From contig JAUHZF010000037.1 of NCBI GenBank assembly GCA_030426145.1, positions 1 through 39,057 on the forward strand: 39,057 bases of DNA. The letters run 5' to 3'. Origin of the DNA: Polyangia bacterium (GTDB lineage: Bacteria; Myxococcota_A; Polyangia; Polyangiales; Polyangiaceae). Below the pieces are notes generated by a model. It made no database searches and was not told the DNA's origin. It was given only the letters and a program-made list of their open reading frames with translations. The stretch's first letter is position 1; the number at the start of each line of letters is the position of its first letter. The position numbers were made by a program, and so were the translations under genes. This document shows, in pieces, positions 8,964 through 20,067 of the stretch.

Positions 8964-9626
8964 TTACGGGGGAGGGCTCATGGCCACCGCGCCGTCGAAG
9001 GTGAGCTCGGCGTCGGGCGCGAGGCCCGAGAAAGAAGCAGGGGTGCCTTGGTGTGGCGCATCGAGGTGGCCGGCGATCGCGACCACGGCTCCGTCGCGCG
9101 TCACCATCGTCGGCGGGATGGCCGCGTGTCGAGAGCCAGCGATGGGTGACCCGCCTTCGACGGGGAGGGAAACGTGGGCGTGCACGCCTCCGTCGCCATG
9201 CACGCAGAGCATCAGGGCAGGGGTGGTGGTCGCCGTGCGCGCTTCGGCCCGGTAGGTGCGGCCCCCGTGGCACCAGCCGGTACGGTCGGTGGCGGGCACG
9301 GCTTGTCGGAAGACGAAGGTCTCGGGGGCAGGCACGACCTCACCGGGTCGGTTGAACCCCGTGTAGCGAGCGGTGACGTGCAGCTCCGGCGTCGGAGCGG
9401 CTTGGGAAGCTGTGGCTGGGGAAGCACTGGCTTGGGAAGCGCTGGCCTGGGGCGGCGGCTGCGGGGGCTTGGACACCGGTGCGCTGCTCGACGCGCCTCG
9501 GTTGGGGTGCGTGGGAGCACAAGCGGCCAGCGATCCCGCGAGGCACAGCGATCGAAAACCTAGCCGCTGGAAACGCAGCGGCCGGAGATGGGGTGGGTGG
9601 ATGGACAGGAGTCGAAATGGGTTCAC
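8964..9626 (-). CDS. Putative lipoprotein, function unknown
   Basis: 220 residues from a GTG at 9626. A lipobox LAGSLAAC places the lipidated Cys near residue 36, after an unusually long basic N-terminal region (RPLRFQRLGFRS). The start could therefore be later than annotated. A low-complexity Ala/Ser/Gln/Pro linker (QASASQASASPATASQ) follows, then a beta-rich domain with no recognised motif. The open frame extends upstream to 9893 inside the HIT gene, which I reject. It lies 68 bases downstream of the HIT gene on the same strand, and may be co-transcribed with it. Confidence 0.65.
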   Translation of the reverse strand: MNPFRLLSIHPPHLRPLRFQRLGFRSLCLAGSLAACAPTHPNRGASSSAPVSKPPQPPPQASASQASASPATASQAAPTPELHVTARYTGFNRPGEVVPAPETFVFRQAVPATDRTGWCHGGRTYRAEARTATTTPALMLCVHGDGGVHAHVSLPVEGGSPIAGSRHAAIPPTMVTRDGAVVAIAGHLDAPHQGTPASFSGLAPDAELTFDGAVAMSPPP

Positions 9627-9694
9627 GGCCCTCGAACGCACACGCACCTCGAGTGGCGCACAAAAAGTTCGAGGTGGCTTCGATTCTCCCTGGC

Positions 9695-10171
9695 TCAGCC
9701 GCTCAAGTGTTTGCGCAGCCGATCCCCCAGCTCGGCCCGCTCGGCGGCGGAGCTGACGACCACACCGCGGGACCACGTCAACACCGTGCTGGGGCGCGCG
9801 TCGGCGGCGTAGATCGGCACCACGTGGATGTGGAGGTGAGGGCAGGTCATCGGCAAGTCCGTCGCCGGGCTGCCGAGCGAGGCGACGTAACAACGCAGCG
9901 GCGATAGCTCCCGCTCGAGCGCGACCGCGGCCCGCCGTGCGAGGTCACACAGACACAGCCAGCGCTCTTCGCTCAGCTCGGAGAAGGTCTCCAGGTGGGT
10001 TCTGGGTGCGACCAAGACGTGGCCCCATCGCACCCCGTACTCGGGAACGAAGACCACCGCGTCGGCTTCGCAGAACACGGGCTCGGCCCGCTCGAGCAGC
10101 TCGCATAACCAACACCCTCGTGCGGGGGGAAGGCGGGCGATGGCCTCCGCGCGGTCGATGGTCGTCGGCAT
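9695..10171 (-). CDS. HIT family nucleotide hydrolase/transferase
   Basis: 158 residues. The histidine triad PHLHIHVVP lies at 111-119, with the upstream family segment RWGHVLVAPRTHL near 49-60. A CWLC pair at 20-23 resembles the zinc ligand of many bacterial HIT proteins. HIT enzymes act on nucleoside phosphoramidates or dinucleoside polyphosphates through a nucleotidyl-histidine intermediate; the substrate here is unknown. It starts 9 bases after the upstream lipoprotein gene stop, so the two are probably in one transcript. Confidence 0.88.
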   Translation of the reverse strand: MPTTIDRAEAIARLPPARGCWLCELLERAEPVFCEADAVVFVPEYGVRWGHVLVAPRTHLETFSELSEERWLCLCDLARRAAVALERELSPLRCYVASLGSPATDLPMTCPHLHIHVVPIYAADARPSTVLTWSRGVVVSSAAERAELGDRLRKHLSG

Positions 10172-10180
10172 GGCCGGCGC

Positions 10181-11224
10181 TCAACGGCAGAAGGTCGGGT
10201 CGGCGCAACGGGGAATGGGTTTGGGCTTCGGCTTCAGGGCCGCGGGAATGGGCGCGCCGAAGCCGACGCGGGGCGAGACCACGAGCTCGGGACCATCGAT
10301 GTCGGCGGCCGCACGCAAGGCGCTCGCCAGCTTGGGCAGGGCTTCGGGCCGATAGTGATCCGCCGCCAGGGCGAGGGTGGCGGCGTAGTGGCTCAGTGCG
10401 CTCGGGCCTACCTCTCGCCAGGCGGTGGTGAGCGTCGACCACCACGGCGGTCGGGTCGGGGCTTGGCCCACTGCGGCGGCCCATCCTTCGAGCTCGGCGG
10501 CCTGGCTGCGCAGGGTCGCGGCCAGGCCCGGGGTGGCGACCTCCCAGCTCGCGATCATCGACTCGTTCACGAGCACGTATTCACGGTAAGCGTCTTCGTC
10601 CTCGACCGATTCGTGGAACACCGCGGCCACGCGCTCGGGGTTGGCCAGGGCTTCGCTCTCGGTCACGGGCTGCCCGGACGCCGTCGCGAAGCGCCATTGG
10701 ATCGATCCCGCCTCGGCCTCGACCTTCATGAAGGCGATGACGGCCTCGGGTTTCAACACGACCCGCACCATCACGTCGCCATACCGAGCACCGGGCCCCC
10801 AGCCGAGCGCGGTCCCCCACGGGTTGGCCCACGCGAAACGCTTGTGGGTGAACGCGTCACCTCTGAGCATGCGGGTCACGGGATCGTCGACGTCCTCGAT
10901 CACCACTTCGTAGAGCGATCGCGAACCATCGCTCCCGCGTTTTCGGAAGAGCAAGCGACGATGTTTGCGCAACAACCCGAGCTGCTCGCTCGTGGTCCAC
11001 GTGAACAGCGCTCGGCGGGCGGCGTTCTCGGGTGTGACCGCCGCTTTGACGAGGCCAGCAGGAACCGCCGGGGCTGCCGTCTGGGGCGCCGCCCGATCGC
11101 GGGGCGCGGAGTCCGCCGGGTCGGGGGCCACCACCACGCTCGGCGCGGGGGGCGCGGTGTCTACCGCAGGGCTCGCCGGGGTACATCCCGGCGCGATCGC
11201 CAACCACCACCATCGTCCGGCCAT
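10181..11224 (-). CDS. Putative lipoprotein of unknown function
   Basis: 347 residues from ATG at 11224. A short hydrophobic N-terminus ends in LAIAPGC, a borderline lipobox at Cys 13. A Pro/Ala-rich linker follows up to about residue 60, then a domain with GWGPGARYGDVMVRVVLKPE and FHESVEDEDAYREYVL, which I do not recognise. The C-terminus has a PKPKPIPRC tail. The open frame upstream of 11224 is a shadow of the SulP gene. An AT-rich TATATA (11233-11238) lies just upstream in this GC-rich DNA and may be part of a promoter. Secretion to the envelope is likely; the function is not. Confidence 0.7.
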   Translation of the reverse strand: MAGRWWWLAIAPGCTPASPAVDTAPPAPSVVVAPDPADSAPRDRAAPQTAAPAVPAGLVKAAVTPENAARRALFTWTTSEQLGLLRKHRRLLFRKRGSDGSRSLYEVVIEDVDDPVTRMLRGDAFTHKRFAWANPWGTALGWGPGARYGDVMVRVVLKPEAVIAFMKVEAEAGSIQWRFATASGQPVTESEALANPERVAAVFHESVEDEDAYREYVLVNESMIASWEVATPGLAATLRSQAAELEGWAAAVGQAPTRPPWWSTLTTAWREVGPSALSHYAATLALAADHYRPEALPKLASALRAAADIDGPELVVSPRVGFGAPIPAALKPKPKPIPRCADPTFCR

Positions 11225-11286
11225 GACGCTCACTATATACGTGACCGGCTCGCGTCGGACGGCGACGCCAGTCAGACCGCATCCAG

Positions 11287-12927
11287 TCAGGCGGCCGGCA
11301 GCGCGTCGAGGGCACGCCACGTCGAGCGCAACGGCTCTGCGTCGGCCGGCGTGGTCGGCAGCTTGGAGCCGGTGTCCTTCAAGAGCCGAGCGAAGTCGTC
11401 GCTGACGCCGGTCAGGTGAACCTGACCCCCGCAACGCTTCACGAAGGTGTCGAGCTGCTCCAGCGCTTCGAGCGCCGAGAAGCGCATGAGACGAGCGTGG
11501 GTGAGGTCGACGATGACGTGCTCGACGCAGTGGGGCACCGCTTCTTCGGCGAGGGTGAGAAGCTCGCGAGCGGCGGCGAAATGCACCTCGCCGCTCACCT
11601 CGAGCACCACCACCCGCGCCTCCTCGCCGCGCTCCATGGGCACCAGGCGCTGGCCTTCGGGACGAAGGCGACGCAGGCGCGGATGCCGGCTCTGCGCCAA
11701 GTGGTGGCCCACGCCCATGCCCACCCCCAAGAAGATCGCCCACTCGAGGGGCAGCACGAGCGTGCTGATGAAGGTGACCACCAGCAAGCCACGCGTCACG
11801 GGCGAGGCCACCCACATCCGCTTGATGCGCTCGCGCTTCACCATGCCCGTGGCCACCACGAGCAGCACGCCCGCGAGGCTGGCCTGGGGCAGCGCCGCCA
11901 CCAGGGGTCCACCCACGAACAGGATGGGCACCACCACCAACGCCGCCCCCGCGGCTGCGATGCGCGTCTTGGCGCCACCGAGCTCGAGCAAGGCCGAGCG
12001 CGTGAGGCTGGCCGACGCGGGAAAAGAGCTGGCGAAGGCGCCGGCCACGTTGGCCACGCCCTGCGCGACGATCTCCCGTCGCATGTCGGGTCGCGCCCCA
12101 CCTCGTCGCGCCGACACCGCGAGCTCCATGGTTCCGAGCAGCGCGATGGCCGCCGCCGGCCCCGCGAAGCGCCCGATGAGCTCGGGGTCGAGCACCGGCC
12201 AGGCGCCCTGAGGCCAACCGTTGGGCACCGCGGCACGATCGCCCACCACGGGCAGGCCGTCCGCCGCGCTGAGACCGAAGACCATCGACACCACCGTGGC
12301 CACCACCACCGCCACGAGCGCAGCGGGAAACCCTGGACGAACCTTCTTGCCGAGGATCACCACCGCCGCCGTCGAGGCCGTAAGCCCCACCGCCGGCCAG
12401 GCCACGCCATCTCTGCCGATGGCCAGCGCCACGTTCTTCATCTCGGCGACGAGCCCGCCGCCGCGCACCCCCGACAGGCCGAGGGCCTCGTCGAGCTGCA
12501 TCACCGCAATGAGCAATCCGGCGCCGGCGGTGAAGCCAGTCAGGACCGACTCGGGGATGAAGTCCACCAGGGCCGCGCCCCCCGCGAAGGCCGCCAAGAT
12601 CCGGATGAGCCCCGCCATGATGGCGAGCGTGGCGAGCGCGCCAAGTCCGGCTTCGGTGATGAGACCGTTGTCGCCCAAGAACGGGCCGAGCGCAGCCAGG
12701 ATGAGAAGCCCGGTGGTGTTGGTGGGACCCGTGACGATGTGGGGGCTCTTGCCCGCGATCGCCGCCACGAAGCCCGGCACCGCAGCCGTGGCGATCCCGT
12801 AAGCCGGCGGCAGCCCGGACATCATGGCGTAGGCCAGGCACTGCGGCAGGCCGACCAGGGCCACCGTCACCGCGGCCGTGAGATCTCGACGGAGCACGCC
12901 CGACGCCAATTGCTGGCGCTCGCTCAT
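11287..12927 (-). CDS. SulP family anion transporter with STAS domain
   Basis: 546 residues from ATG at 12927 (MSERQQLASG). About ten to twelve hydrophobic segments fill residues 15-410. They include the SulP region VALVGLPQCLAYAMMSGLPP, with the family's conserved Pro and Tyr in the first helices, and GPTNTTG. A cytoplasmic STAS domain follows at about 440-540 (VVVLEVSGEVHFAAA, VEHVIVDLTHARLMRFSA). SulP proteins carry sulfate, bicarbonate or other anions; the substrate cannot be told. The frame is open back to 13140, but those codons are upstream of the conserved start. It is transcribed divergently from the FIST gene. Confidence 0.9.
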   Translation of the reverse strand: MSERQQLASGVLRRDLTAAVTVALVGLPQCLAYAMMSGLPPAYGIATAAVPGFVAAIAGKSPHIVTGPTNTTGLLILAALGPFLGDNGLITEAGLGALATLAIMAGLIRILAAFAGGAALVDFIPESVLTGFTAGAGLLIAVMQLDEALGLSGVRGGGLVAEMKNVALAIGRDGVAWPAVGLTASTAAVVILGKKVRPGFPAALVAVVVATVVSMVFGLSAADGLPVVGDRAAVPNGWPQGAWPVLDPELIGRFAGPAAAIALLGTMELAVSARRGGARPDMRREIVAQGVANVAGAFASSFPASASLTRSALLELGGAKTRIAAAGAALVVVPILFVGGPLVAALPQASLAGVLLVVATGMVKRERIKRMWVASPVTRGLLVVTFISTLVLPLEWAIFLGVGMGVGHHLAQSRHPRLRRLRPEGQRLVPMERGEEARVVVLEVSGEVHFAAARELLTLAEEAVPHCVEHVIVDLTHARLMRFSALEALEQLDTFVKRCGGQVHLTGVSDDFARLLKDTGSKLPTTPADAEPLRSTWRALDALPAA

Positions 12928-13209
12928 GGCTCCCCGCGCCTGCAACCCGCATGCCGGTGCGGTGCCGAGAGGCGTCGCCACCAGCCCACCCATTTCGCGA
13001 CGTACGGCCCATCCGCGAGGCGACCATGTCGCAACATGCTGAACCACGACCGGCCTTGGTCGGCGCCCTGGCCACTCACCAAAGGTGAGACACAGAAGCC
13101 AGACATCGAGCGTCAAGCATTGCCCGACACGGCCGTTCAATCGGACACGCGGACCTCGTTTCGAGGTATCCTTGACGGTGGCGCATTTTTCGCGAGCGGG
13201 GCCCAGGCG

Positions 13210-14322
13210 ATGAAGATCGAGTTACGACATTGGTCGGAAGCAGACGGTTGGAGCGATGCGCTCCCCGCAGGCGCGTCGTTCGTGCTCACCATCGCCAACG
13301 AAGGCGCCGTTCACGCCCAGCGCTGGCGCGACGACCTCGCAGCGCACCTCGGTGATCTCCCGTCGATGGGGTGCTCCACTTCCGGCAACATCTGCGGGAC
13401 CCAGATTTGCGACGACGGGGTTGTGGCCTGCTTCGTCACCTTGGAGAAGTCGTCGGCGCGCGTGGCTGAGGCTCCGATCACCGCCCACGGCGCTGACGCA
13501 GGTCGCAAGATCGGCGCTGCGTTAGCGGATCCGGATCTGCGGCACGTCTTCGTGCTCGCGGACGGGCTCAGCACCAACGGCAGCTTGCTCGCGCGGGCCC
13601 TACAAGCCGAGCTCCCCCCCGGCGTGACGGTCTCGGGCGGACTGGCGGGCGACGCTGACCGCTTCGAAAAAACCTTCGTGTGGACCCACACGGCAGCGAT
13701 GCAGGACGGCGTCGTCGCGCTTGGGCTGTACGGGGACGCGATCCGCGTGGGCTTCGGCTCAGAGGGCGGATGGCGCCCGTTCGGGCCCGAGCGACGGATC
13801 ACGAAATCCGAGGGCAACCGCCTCTTCCAGCTCGACAACCAGAGTGCCCTCGCCCTCTATCGGCAGTACCTGGGCGAGCAGGCGGCCGGGCTTCCCGCGA
13901 CAGGACTACGCTTCCCCCTCAGCCTGCGTACGCCCGACGGTGACGAACGCCGACACGTGCGCACGCTGCTCAAGGTCGAAGACGACAGCATGGTCTTTGC
14001 CGGCGATGTGCCGGAGGGCAGTTATGCGCGCCTCATGCACACCGGAAACGAAGGACTGATCAGCGGGGCCGAACGTGCGGCCGAGCAATGCGTCGCCGAA
14101 GCGACGAACAAGCTGGCCCTGCTCGTCAGCTGCGTGGGACGCCGCCTCGTGCTGACCCAACAGTGCGAAGACGAGCTCGAGGCGGTTGCCAACATCCTCG
14201 CGACGGAGGGCCAGCAGTTCGGCTTCTACAGCTACGGCGAGCTGTGTCCGCGCGAACCCGACTACCGTTGTGACCTTCACAACCAGACGATGACCATCAC
14301 CACGTTATGGGAGGAAACGTGA
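13210..14322 (+). CDS. FIST domain sensory protein
   Basis: 370 residues from ATG at 13210. The FIST N and C domains are recognisable: MGCSTSGNICG near 55-65, GVTVSGGLAGDADRF near 140, DGVVALGLYGDAIRVGFGSEGGW and ITKSEGNRLFQLDNQSAL, then GFYSYGELCP near the end. FIST domains are proposed ligand sensors for small molecules such as amino acids. The stop overlaps the next gene's GTG by GTGA, so this is probably the input subunit of the kinase that follows. No signal peptide is seen, so it acts in the cytoplasm. The long open frame upstream of 13210 is antisense to the SulP gene. Confidence 0.9.
   Translation: MKIELRHWSEADGWSDALPAGASFVLTIANEGAVHAQRWRDDLAAHLGDLPSMGCSTSGNICGTQICDDGVVACFVTLEKSSARVAEAPITAHGADAGRKIGAALADPDLRHVFVLADGLSTNGSLLARALQAELPPGVTVSGGLAGDADRFEKTFVWTHTAAMQDGVVALGLYGDAIRVGFGSEGGWRPFGPERRITKSEGNRLFQLDNQSALALYRQYLGEQAAGLPATGLRFPLSLRTPDGDERRHVRTLLKVEDDSMVFAGDVPEGSYARLMHTGNEGLISGAERAAEQCVAEATNKLALLVSCVGRRLVLTQQCEDELEAVANILATEGQQFGFYSYGELCPREPDYRCDLHNQTMTITTLWEET
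14309..14314 (+). promoter_or_regulatory. Ribosome binding site deciding the kinase start
   Basis: GGGAGG sits 4 bases before the GTG at 14319, inside the last codons of the FIST gene. An in-frame ATG at 14307 would place this site inside the coding region, so the GTG is preferred. The GTGA overlap with the FIST stop supports reinitiation. Confidence 0.7.
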
Positions 14323-16028
14323 AAGAACGTCATCGCCTACTGCGCCGGCAACTGCGCCGGTGCTTTGGCGAGCGCGAGATCCCCGACGACCTCGAGCCCT
14401 TGTTGGACCTGGTCGACCAAGCCTACCGCGAGGACGACCTGCACCGGCAGCAGCTCGAGCGCTCGCTCGAGCTGACGTCGGACGAGCTGCTGGAGCAGAA
14501 CGCTCAGCTCGAGCGGGACCTCGAGGCGAGGGTCGCAGCGGAAGCGGCGCTCCGTGAGTCCGAAGCCAAGCTCCGCGCCATCCTGTCGGGCCATCCCGAT
14601 ACCATCTACGTCGTCGAGCGCGACGGCACCCTCGTGGCGGCGCACGTCGAGGATCCCGCGCTCCCCGATGTGCAACCGGGTGAGAACCTGTTCGCCGCCA
14701 TCCCCGAAGAACGGCGCGCAGTAGCGACGGCGCAGGCCCAGCTAGCCTGGACCGAGAACCGCCTCGTCGAAGACGAGTTCTCGCGCGACCAGCGATGGGT
14801 CAACGTTCGGTTCATTCCCGACGGGAACCGCTACCTGACCTGCATCTTGCGTGACGTCACCGCGCAGAGGTCGCTCGAGCAGCAGGTCATCGTGGCCGAG
14901 CGCATGGCGAGCATCGGCACCCTCGTGGCCGGCGTGGCCCACGAGATCAACAATCCGCTCGCCTATGTGGTGAGCAACCTCAGCTTCATCCGCGACGAGC
15001 TCGCGTCCGACATGCCCAACCTCGACGTGATGGAGGCGCTGGACGAAGCGGAGATGGGCGCCGACCGCGTGCGCAAGATCGTCAACGACCTGCGCGCCCT
15101 CTCGCATGGGTCGGTCGAGATGTCGGTCTGCGCCATCAACCTCCAAGCTGCGGCCCAGTCGGCGGTGAGCATCGCGCGGGTCAAGCTCAGCCGTCATACC
15201 CGTCTCGAGATCGACCTCGATCCTCAGGCTTGGGTCTCGGCCGACGAGTCTCAGCTCGCCCAGGTCGTGCTCAACCTTTTGGTGAACGCCGCGCAGGCGA
15301 TCCCCGAAGACTCGGACAGAAGCCACAGCATCAGCGTCCGGAGCAGCATCCATGGGGACGAGGTCTTCCTGGAGGTCGCCGACGATGGCCCCGGCATCCC
15401 GGTGGCCGTGAGGGACCGGCTCTTCGAGCCCTTCTTCACCACCAAGAGCCTGGGCAAGGGAACGGGCCTCGGCCTCGCCATCTCGCGTCGGCTCATCGAA
15501 GGTTTCGGGGGTCGGCTCGACCTCATCTCCACCGAGGTCGGCGCCTGCTTTCGGATCACGCTCCAAAGGGCCAAGGGCATGGGGTCGGTGCCTCCAGCGC
15601 GTGAGCCCGAAGACTCGGTGGTGCAGCCTCGCACGGGAGCGCGCGTCCTCGTCATCGACGATGAGATCGATCTCGGACGGGCGATCCGACGCATCCTCAA
15701 GGGCCACGACGTCACCCTGACCACCCAGGGAAGGCGAGGGCTGCAGCTCATCCTCGAAGAGGACTTCGACCTCGTCCTGTGCGACTTGATGATGCCGGAG
15801 CTCACCGGCGACGAGATCTACGACCATCTCGCGGAGAACGCTCCTGAGCTTCTGGAGCGTGTCGTCTTCATGACCGGCGGAGCCCTCACCGAAGCGGCGC
15901 AGCGATTCCTCGACGCGTCCTTCCGGCCCTGCATCGAGAAGCCGTTCGAGCCCACCGTGCTGAGAAACTTCGTGGCGCGCTCGGTGCGCAGGCGGCAACG
16001 ACGAGACGCCGCCCCGCGTACGGGCTGA
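14319..16028 (+). CDS. Hybrid sensor histidine kinase with PAS and receiver domains
   Basis: 569 residues from GTG at 14319. In order: a coiled coil at about 30-80; a PAS-like domain at about 80-180 (GHPDTIYVVERDG, then CILRDVTAQ); HisKA with the phospho-acceptor His near 208 in VAHEINNPLA; HATPase_c with the N box (LNLLVNAAQ), DDGPGIP near 355 and GTGLGL near 381; then a receiver domain at about 440-550 with DDE and the phospho-acceptor Asp near 489 in LCDLMMPE. No transmembrane segment is present, so it is soluble and likely takes its input from the co-translated FIST protein. The output partner is not in the window. Confidence 0.93.
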   Translation: MKERHRLLRRQLRRCFGEREIPDDLEPLLDLVDQAYREDDLHRQQLERSLELTSDELLEQNAQLERDLEARVAAEAALRESEAKLRAILSGHPDTIYVVERDGTLVAAHVEDPALPDVQPGENLFAAIPEERRAVATAQAQLAWTENRLVEDEFSRDQRWVNVRFIPDGNRYLTCILRDVTAQRSLEQQVIVAERMASIGTLVAGVAHEINNPLAYVVSNLSFIRDELASDMPNLDVMEALDEAEMGADRVRKIVNDLRALSHGSVEMSVCAINLQAAAQSAVSIARVKLSRHTRLEIDLDPQAWVSADESQLAQVVLNLLVNAAQAIPEDSDRSHSISVRSSIHGDEVFLEVADDGPGIPVAVRDRLFEPFFTTKSLGKGTGLGLAISRRLIEGFGGRLDLISTEVGACFRITLQRAKGMGSVPPAREPEDSVVQPRTGARVLVIDDEIDLGRAIRRILKGHDVTLTTQGRRGLQLILEEDFDLVLCDLMMPELTGDEIYDHLAENAPELLERVVFMTGGALTEAAQRFLDASFRPCIEKPFEPTVLRNFVARSVRRRQRRDAAPRTG

Positions 16029-16031
16029 GCC

Positions 16032-16880
16032 TCACGGCTTGGGGTGGGCGAGCATCCAATCGAGGAGCTGCTCGGCCCAGTCCGGCGCGAGATTGGGGAT
16101 GTGTGCGCCCCCGTGCATGGTCCAGAGCTCGGTCGCTCCTCCTGGCGCACAGCCCTCCCAACGCAAGACGTCGGACTCGGTGCCTGCAACCTTCGACTCG
16201 AGGTCGAGCACCCCCTCCTCGCGAACCTCGCTCGTGCAACCATTCACCTCGGACCAGTGGCGCGCCGAGGGCTCCGCGGCGTCGGCGAAGGGGACGAGGT
16301 CGTCGTCCGTGCCGTGCACATGCAACACGTTCACGGGCTCGTCGGCCGCGCAGAGCGACGGGTCCGAGTACATGGCCCCCGCGAGTCCCGCGATGCCCGC
16401 CACGAGCTCCGGGTAGTCACATGCCATGCGGTACGACATGAAGTGACCATTGGAGTGGCCGGTGAAGTAGATGCGCTTGGGGTCGACCGCGTAGGCGGCG
16501 GAGATCTCTTCGATGAGGCCGGCGAGATAACCAGCGTCGTCGACGTCGGTGCCGTCGAAGTCACAGCAGAGGTCGGTCGCGTTCCAGAAGGGTCGCCCCT
16601 GGCTGTCACGGGTGCCCTGCGGGTGCACGAACAGCATGCCGCGCGCTTCCGCTGCGGGTCCGACCTGAAACAGCACCTCTTGGATGTCGGCCGAGACCCC
16701 GAGCCCATGCAGCAAGAACACGAGCGGCGCCGGCTCTGCCTCGTCGTAGCTCGACGGCACCTGGAGCTCGACCTCTCGCTCCCCGCCGAAGACGGTGGGT
16801 GGCGGCGGGGCGGCGGAGCCCACGTCCGATTCGCCACCGCAGGCCACGACGCCGGCCAGAAGGATCCCCATCCACTTCAT
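16032..16880 (-). CDS. LpqC-like lipoprotein esterase (PHB depolymerase family)
   Basis: 282 residues. A short signal ends in a lipobox-like LLAGVVAC (Cys 14). The alpha/beta hydrolase fold shows LLHGLG near 56, HPQGT near 86, the nucleophile elbow GHSNG (Ser 143), the acid region HGTDDDLVPF near 189 and the catalytic His in MHGGAHIPN. This matches the LpqC/polyhydroxybutyrate depolymerase group, which also includes feruloyl and acetylxylan esterases, so the substrate is open. It lies 42 bases downstream of the kinase on the same strand, and its stop is only 3 bases from the stop of the convergent histidine kinase. Confidence 0.85.
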   Translation of the reverse strand: MKWMGILLAGVVACGGESDVGSAAPPPPTVFGGEREVELQVPSSYDEAEPAPLVFLLHGLGVSADIQEVLFQVGPAAEARGMLFVHPQGTRDSQGRPFWNATDLCCDFDGTDVDDAGYLAGLIEEISAAYAVDPKRIYFTGHSNGHFMSYRMACDYPELVAGIAGLAGAMYSDPSLCAADEPVNVLHVHGTDDDLVPFADAAEPSARHWSEVNGCTSEVREEGVLDLESKVAGTESDVLRWEGCAPGGATELWTMHGGAHIPNLAPDWAEQLLDWMLAHPKP

Positions 16881-16922
16881 GGGTCCACCCTACACCGAGG
16901 TCCGGGGATGTGACGACGGTGC

Positions 16923-18203
<1,281 letters not shown>

Positions 18204-18240
18204 GATGTCGTCGAGGCTAGCCAGAGCGCTCGCGCGTGAC

Positions 18241-18254
18241 TGTCCCCCGGGACA
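18241..18254. promoter_or_regulatory. Palindrome TGTCCC-CC-GGGACA, candidate operator
   Basis: A perfect 6-base inverted repeat with a 2-base centre, 38 bases upstream of the minus-strand kinase start. A second GTCCCC/GGGGAC palindrome lies 45 bases away centre to centre, close to four and a quarter helical turns. A shared regulator of both divergent kinases is a reasonable guess. Confidence 0.4.
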
Positions 18255-18284
18255 AGCCACAAACGTGCTCAAACCCTCGCATCT

Positions 18285-18300
18285 GTCCCCCACAGGGGAC
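18285..18300. promoter_or_regulatory. Palindrome GTCCCC-CACA-GGGGAC, candidate operator
   Basis: A perfect 6-base inverted repeat with a 4-base centre, about 105 bases upstream of the plus-strand kinase start. It shares the GTCCC/GGGAC half site with 18241-18254. It could also be a small hairpin; no T run follows on either strand. Confidence 0.4.
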
Positions 18301-18405
18301 GGTTCGAGACGCTGGCGACCCCGTCGATGTGGGTTCGGCCCCAGCGGAGCGTCGAATTTCCGTCGCGGCGTCACCGTCGGCGGGCGTCTCTGTTAGGCTT
18401 GGCGG

Positions 18406-20066
<1,661 letters not shown>

Positions 20067-20067
<1 letters not shown>

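Noticed and set aside
13179..13194. Sigma-54-type promoter before the FIST gene (TGGCGC, 10 bases from GG to GC)
   Set aside because: The -12 element is TTCGC rather than TTGCA and would put the transcript start only about 5 bases from the ATG. Too weak to call.
11416..13209. Long plus-strand open frame upstream of the FIST start
   Set aside because: Antisense to the SulP gene, Arg/His-rich with no motifs. The FIST protein starts at 13210.
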